A stretch of 64,000 nt of DNA from Jacaranda mimosifolia (lineage: Eukaryota; Streptophyta; Magnoliopsida; Lamiales; Bignoniaceae): positions 22,603,674-22,667,673 of the forward strand of contig CM032122.1 in NCBI GenBank assembly GCA_018894105.1, written 5' to 3'. The first letter of the stretch is position 1. The number at the start of each line of letters is the position of its first letter. The notes beneath the pieces were generated by a model, which ran no database searches, was not told the DNA's origin, and saw nothing but the letters and a program-made list of their open reading frames with translations. Position numbers and translations under genes: made by a program. This document shows, piece after piece, positions 59,914 through 64,000 of this stretch.

Positions 59914-62459
59914 TGTCACGCCCCAAAATTGAACCATAAGGTCTAATCTCGAGAGGTGAAATTCAATCCTAATACATGGGTTGACAATCAAAATGATGAC
60001 CATAAATAAAACTTCAAATATTCCTAGTAGCCAAATAAATCTCAAACATGGCAAAACTCAAAATAACCAATCCTCTATCTTCGATTAGAATTTCAGTAAA
60101 AGAAAAGAAACTAGTAAACCAACATACTAATGATACTAAAACCATTGGAAAAATACAAAAATAAAACTACAATTCTGATTTTTATCAAAAGCAGGTCCAC
60201 CTCTTTACCTGGGTTATGGTCTAGGTTTGCCAAAATGAATGAAAATAAAAATAGAGTGAGTAAATGATATAGTGAATGCCAAGTGTGTGCAATGTAAGTT
60301 CAAGAATATATCATGATCAAAAGATGCTCAGTGATAAATACTTGAGAAAACTAGTGAGAAACAACTATAAACACTTGAAGAACAATAAAAAATAGTTATA
60401 AACTTTTGAGGAAGCAATGAAAAGTAGAAATGCATCACATAGTAGTAAAACGGAACATAACGGTTAATATTTCATTAATAAGCTAACAAATAAATGCGAT
60501 GATCAAACTAATGTTTGCTGTAACCAGTCAACCTTATGACTCCTACCCTAACAGTTCCTTATCACTCTGGGCAAGGTTTGATCTTACCAAATAGTGACTG
60601 AGTGTAGGTCCTCAGGAAAATCCTACGACTCACCTCAGCTACAAACAGCTTCTATTATGTGCTAGGGGGATTAGGCTATGGGGGTTTAGGGTTCAACTGG
60701 CAAGCCCACTGCTGCCTGGTGAAGTTCCTCATACACGCAGACCAAGTTGGATCCAACTAACAGTAACAGTAGCAGTAGCAGTAAATTCAGTCATCAGTAT
60801 TGATTATCGTATTTAGCTGCTAGTCTAAGGACATTATTAAATAAAAATGAAACCATAAATGGACATATTTTCTTGTATCATGAAACAAAATAAGATAATT
60901 TTTGTGTTCAGTGGAATATAATTATAGTGTAGTGTAAGCTGAAAACAAGTCACAAGCAAATTATACTATAGCATATATCCTTCTGAGTTTTCAAATATAA
61001 GATTATATAGTATTTAAAGGTTTAGGCACTCACATGCTCTGCATTTATCTGATCAATAATATCCTAGGGCTGGCTTGAATAACATGTTAAGTAGTGATAG
61101 TAATTAAACCAATTTCTTCTAACAAACACTTTAACGAATGGCTTGAACTTTCATATGCATTCTAGAATACCCATACAATGCTTTTGTCATGAGTGATTAT
61201 GCCTAGAACAACCTAAATACATGAGTAACTCTTCCTAAGCTTAATTTAACAAATCTTTATGGGAGCCATACTTGTTACCCTCATCAGAAGTATTCATAAG
61301 CTTGAGACTATAATTTCGCAGTAGTACATATTTATAATTTTCAATAACTAAGATAAATAATATAAGGTTCTAAATTCTAATATTTTATTTGTTCTTTTTC
61401 TAAATAATTCTAGGTTATTGTAAAAATATTAGAAAAAAATCAAAGCACTTCAATTATCATGGCAATACATTTCTGAAGTTAAAAACAGTCTAAACCCAAC
61501 ATATGCTCAGGCAGTTAAATTCGATGAATTTTAGAAAAATAACCACCAGGCATGAGTTCATGAAAATTTTCAGTAAGATTACTAACACATCAAATTTTCT
61601 TAGTAAAATTTATCACTTTAAAATACTATCGTTTAGATGGGTTAAAAAAATTTCTAATATGAACCCACATAGACTCACCACTTAGTCTAGTAGAGTATAT
61701 TTTAGTATTTTTATAAAATTCAATAATGATAGTTAAGACTCTTAAAATTTTCTTGCAATATTTTAGACACATTAAAGTTTACTTAGAAAAAATTTGAAAT
61801 AAAACTAACAAAATTTGACCCACAAATTAGTTTAGAACTTTAACCCTAAAATATGAAAATCAAAACTCAGCAACAACAACAATAAAACTATATAAATATC
61901 ATATACATGTATATTTATATTGAGAATAAATCGTATATCATCAAACGTGATTTTTGGCAGCAATAATAATTCTATTAAAGTTAAACTATAGCACTTTGAT
62001 TGGAAACTTTGAATTGGAAGTTGGTAGCTAGGTTACAATAGGTGGCATAGAAATCAAAATTTTAATTCTTACCTTGAAGTTTTGCTTGAGAAGAGTTGCA
62101 GCCGTCTCTCTGTTTCCTATCGTCTTTCTTTTTTTCTTTTTTTCCTTTTGTCTAATATGATTAGAGGTTTATATCTAGAAATTATATATATATATATATA
62201 TGTATGTGTGTGGGGGGGGGAGTGGTTAAATTAAACAGGACTCTGATTAATCTCCTCCTAGGACTAGGATAATCCTATTATAATATTAATTTCATAAGAA
62301 TAAAAGGTCCTATAACTAATGAATCATACTCCTAGTAATATTACAAATTGATAAAGAAGAGTAAAGTTTACTATAGGTTTCATAGTAATAAAATAAATTT
62401 CATGCAATATTACAATAAAGTAATCAATTAAATATGATACGAAATTCTTAGGCATTACA
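59914..62459 (-). repeat. 3' LTR of a chromovirus-type gypsy element (2546 bp)
   Basis: On the - strand it begins TGTAATGCCTAAG at 62459 and ends GGGGCGTGACA at 59914. The purine tract GGGGGGTGGAGGTGAG (62461-62476) lies directly before it, followed upstream by the end of pol. The 5' LTR would be beyond the window. The 5 bp on the outer side is CACAA. Confidence 0.85.
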
Positions 62460-62500
62460 ACTCACCTCCACCCCCCTTAAACGAATTTGGTCCCAAAATT

Positions 62501-63140
62501 CTAACTTGAGTTACTAGTGAGTTTTGGGTGATACTTTCGCATTTCCTCCTCGCTATCGCACGTTGCTTCTTCTATATTATGGTTCCTACATAAAATCTTT
62601 ATTAATGGAATCTCTCAATTGTGCAGCTTTTGTATTTTCCAGTTTAGAATTTGCACTGGTCTTTCTTCGTATGTCAATTCTTTTTGAAGCAATAGGTCCT
62701 TGTACTTAATGATATGTGAGGAGTTTGTGTGATACTTCTTTAATTGTGATATGTGGAAGATATTATGTATCTCTTTAAGGTTTGGTGGTAGAAGTATTCG
62801 ATAAGCAACTGCTCCAATCCTCTCCACTATTTTGGAAAGGCAAAAACTTTACTCCTTTACCAATCCTTACAAATCCTTTTCTGAGTGACACCTTCATTAA
62901 CTCCATAACCCCCAACACTAAATTTCAAAAGCCTTCTTCTACAATCTGCACAATTCTAAGTTATGAATTGGATAGTTTTTCTCATATAGTTTTAATTTTC
63001 TTGAGGTATTGGAAAGCAAAGAGAGAGACCTAAAACTTTTATGTTGATATCGCAGTCCAAGTAAGCTGACATTGAGGATTAAATTGAGTCTAAGGTTCAT
63101 AATTAAATGTGAAGAAAATTTGGATGGTGACATATTGAAG
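62501..63140 (-). pseudogene. gypsy pol 3' end: integrase C-terminus and chromodomain-like tail
   Basis: On the - strand, 62827-62615 reads RIGAVAYRILLPPNL, IHNIFHISQLKKYH and LTYEERPVQIL, the conserved end of chromovirus integrase. After a stop at about 62611 it continues IPLIKILCRNHNIEEAT and EEEMRKYHPKL to TAG at 62501-62503. Two Trp residues usual in this tail read Cys. Upstream, KVSLRKGF fits the segment before it, but the frame then runs into a tandem repeat from about 62940. A piece near 63130 may be the displaced integrase. The chromodomain would guide insertion to chromatin. Confidence 0.8.
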
Positions 63141-63890
63141 TCTAGGAGGCCTCTAATTTGATATATCTTAGTATTCTCTCTTTAACTTCTTCTTTTTTAT
63201 GTTTATTAGATTAGCATGATTCAAGTGCCTATAGAAGCCTCACAGATAGAACTATAAATCATGTATTGACCACTTTTCTTAGTTCCATCAGGGTCAAGCT
63301 ATACAAAGGATCACAAATATCTATTATCAAAAAATCGAAGTCTATATTTTTTGACTTGACATGTCTTAGTACATTAGTCATAACTTTCTCCATATTTATT
63401 AGATTAAGGTGATTAAAACTGATATAGAAATCTAAGAGATGGATCTACAATTGACATGTTGATCTAATTTCCAAATTAAATCAAAATCAAGTAGTAAAAG
63501 GCATAATAGTATCCTATTTAAGAAAAATCAAAGTCCTGTATTTTTTGTCTTGCCACACCTTTGTCTTTTAATCATAAGTTTCTCCCCATATATCGGATTG
63601 AGGTGATTCAGGTGGTATTAAAAACCTAAGAAATAGATTTAAAATTCATGTGTGATCATTTTGCTTAGTTCTACTGGGAATAATTAGTAAATGAGTCACA
63701 AATATCCATTTTCAAGAAACCAAAGTCATGTATCTTCTCGCTAGACACATCATAATATTTTAGTGATAACTTACTCTATATATATCTTATTGAGATTATT
63801 CAAGCATCTATAAACACCTAACAAATAGACCCACAATTTTTATGTTTTGTGTCTTTCTAGATTCAATCAGTAGATATGAGAAACAATTCA
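62940..63890. repeat. ~190 bp tandem array interrupting gypsy pol
   Basis: About five degenerate units recur with anchors TCATAACTTTCTCC, TATTAGATTAAGGTGATT and CAAAGTC(A/C)TGTAT. The cores lie near 62990, 63205, 63395, 63590 and 63785. The unit is AT-rich with no coding frame. The last 110 bp of the window continue in similar sequence. Confidence 0.65.
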
Positions 63891-64000
63891 CTAGAAAATC
63901 TAGTGCATAAAATTAGGATCCTAGGAGACCATTATTTCATTTAGCATTCCTTTTCTCAAAGTCAAATAGTTGTCCTTAATACCAAAATATATCCCAAAAC
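63891..64000. other. window end, no feature
   Basis: It is probably a continuation of the tandem array or of the interrupted gypsy element. Nothing specific is seen. Confidence 0.4.

Overview
This window looks like nuclear DNA of a flowering plant, most likely a dicot. The bulk is AT-rich, gene-poor and packed with nested transposable elements. Genes have short plant-type GT-AG introns, and plant-only families are present: a MIKC*-type MADS-box regulator, a photosystem I antenna (LHCA4-like) pseudogene, and Ty3/gypsy, Ty1/copia, CACTA, hAT and SINE elements. I cannot name the species.

Layout. (1) 1-8250: 3' part of an Athila-like Ty3/gypsy element on the + strand (decayed RT/RNase H, integrase, an extra ORF in the env position, 3' LTR 7060-8250). 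(2) 8251-11056: older retrotransposon debris, including a probable LTR end and a retropepsin fragment. (3) 11057-29937: one Ty1/copia element with a CACAT target duplication. A 9.1 kb transposase-less CACTA element (17545-26652) is inserted in its reverse transcriptase. (4) About 30.4-35.8 kb: the only gene island, with a dead LHCA4-like gene (+) facing an apparently intact 11-exon MIKC* MADS-box gene (-). (5) 38202-48630: a complete but gag-only Ty3/gypsy element on the - strand with a TCTTT target duplication. One LTR carries a 796 bp hAT MITE with a perfect 8 bp target duplication and a 0.5 kb tandem duplication. The element sits in AT-rich DNA that ends in a Helitron-like 3' terminus near 50023. 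(6) 51430-51609: a tRNA-derived SINE with a perfect 13 bp target duplication. (7) 52059-59913: a truncated gypsy LTR, then diverged copies of a ~1.6 kb repeat with a truncated copia 3' end among them. (8) 59914-64000: the 3' LTR and pol end of a chromovirus-type gypsy element (-), with pol interrupted by a ~190 bp tandem array.

No operon-like or defence system is visible. Apart from the MADS gene, coding material is transposon-derived and broken. The most informative parts are the nested insertions, whose target duplications give their order, and several internal controls, such as the empty hAT site in the sister LTR and the promoter-containing block missing from one copia LTR. All calls come from reading the sequence. 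No alignment or database search was run, so LTR ages and family names are approximate.
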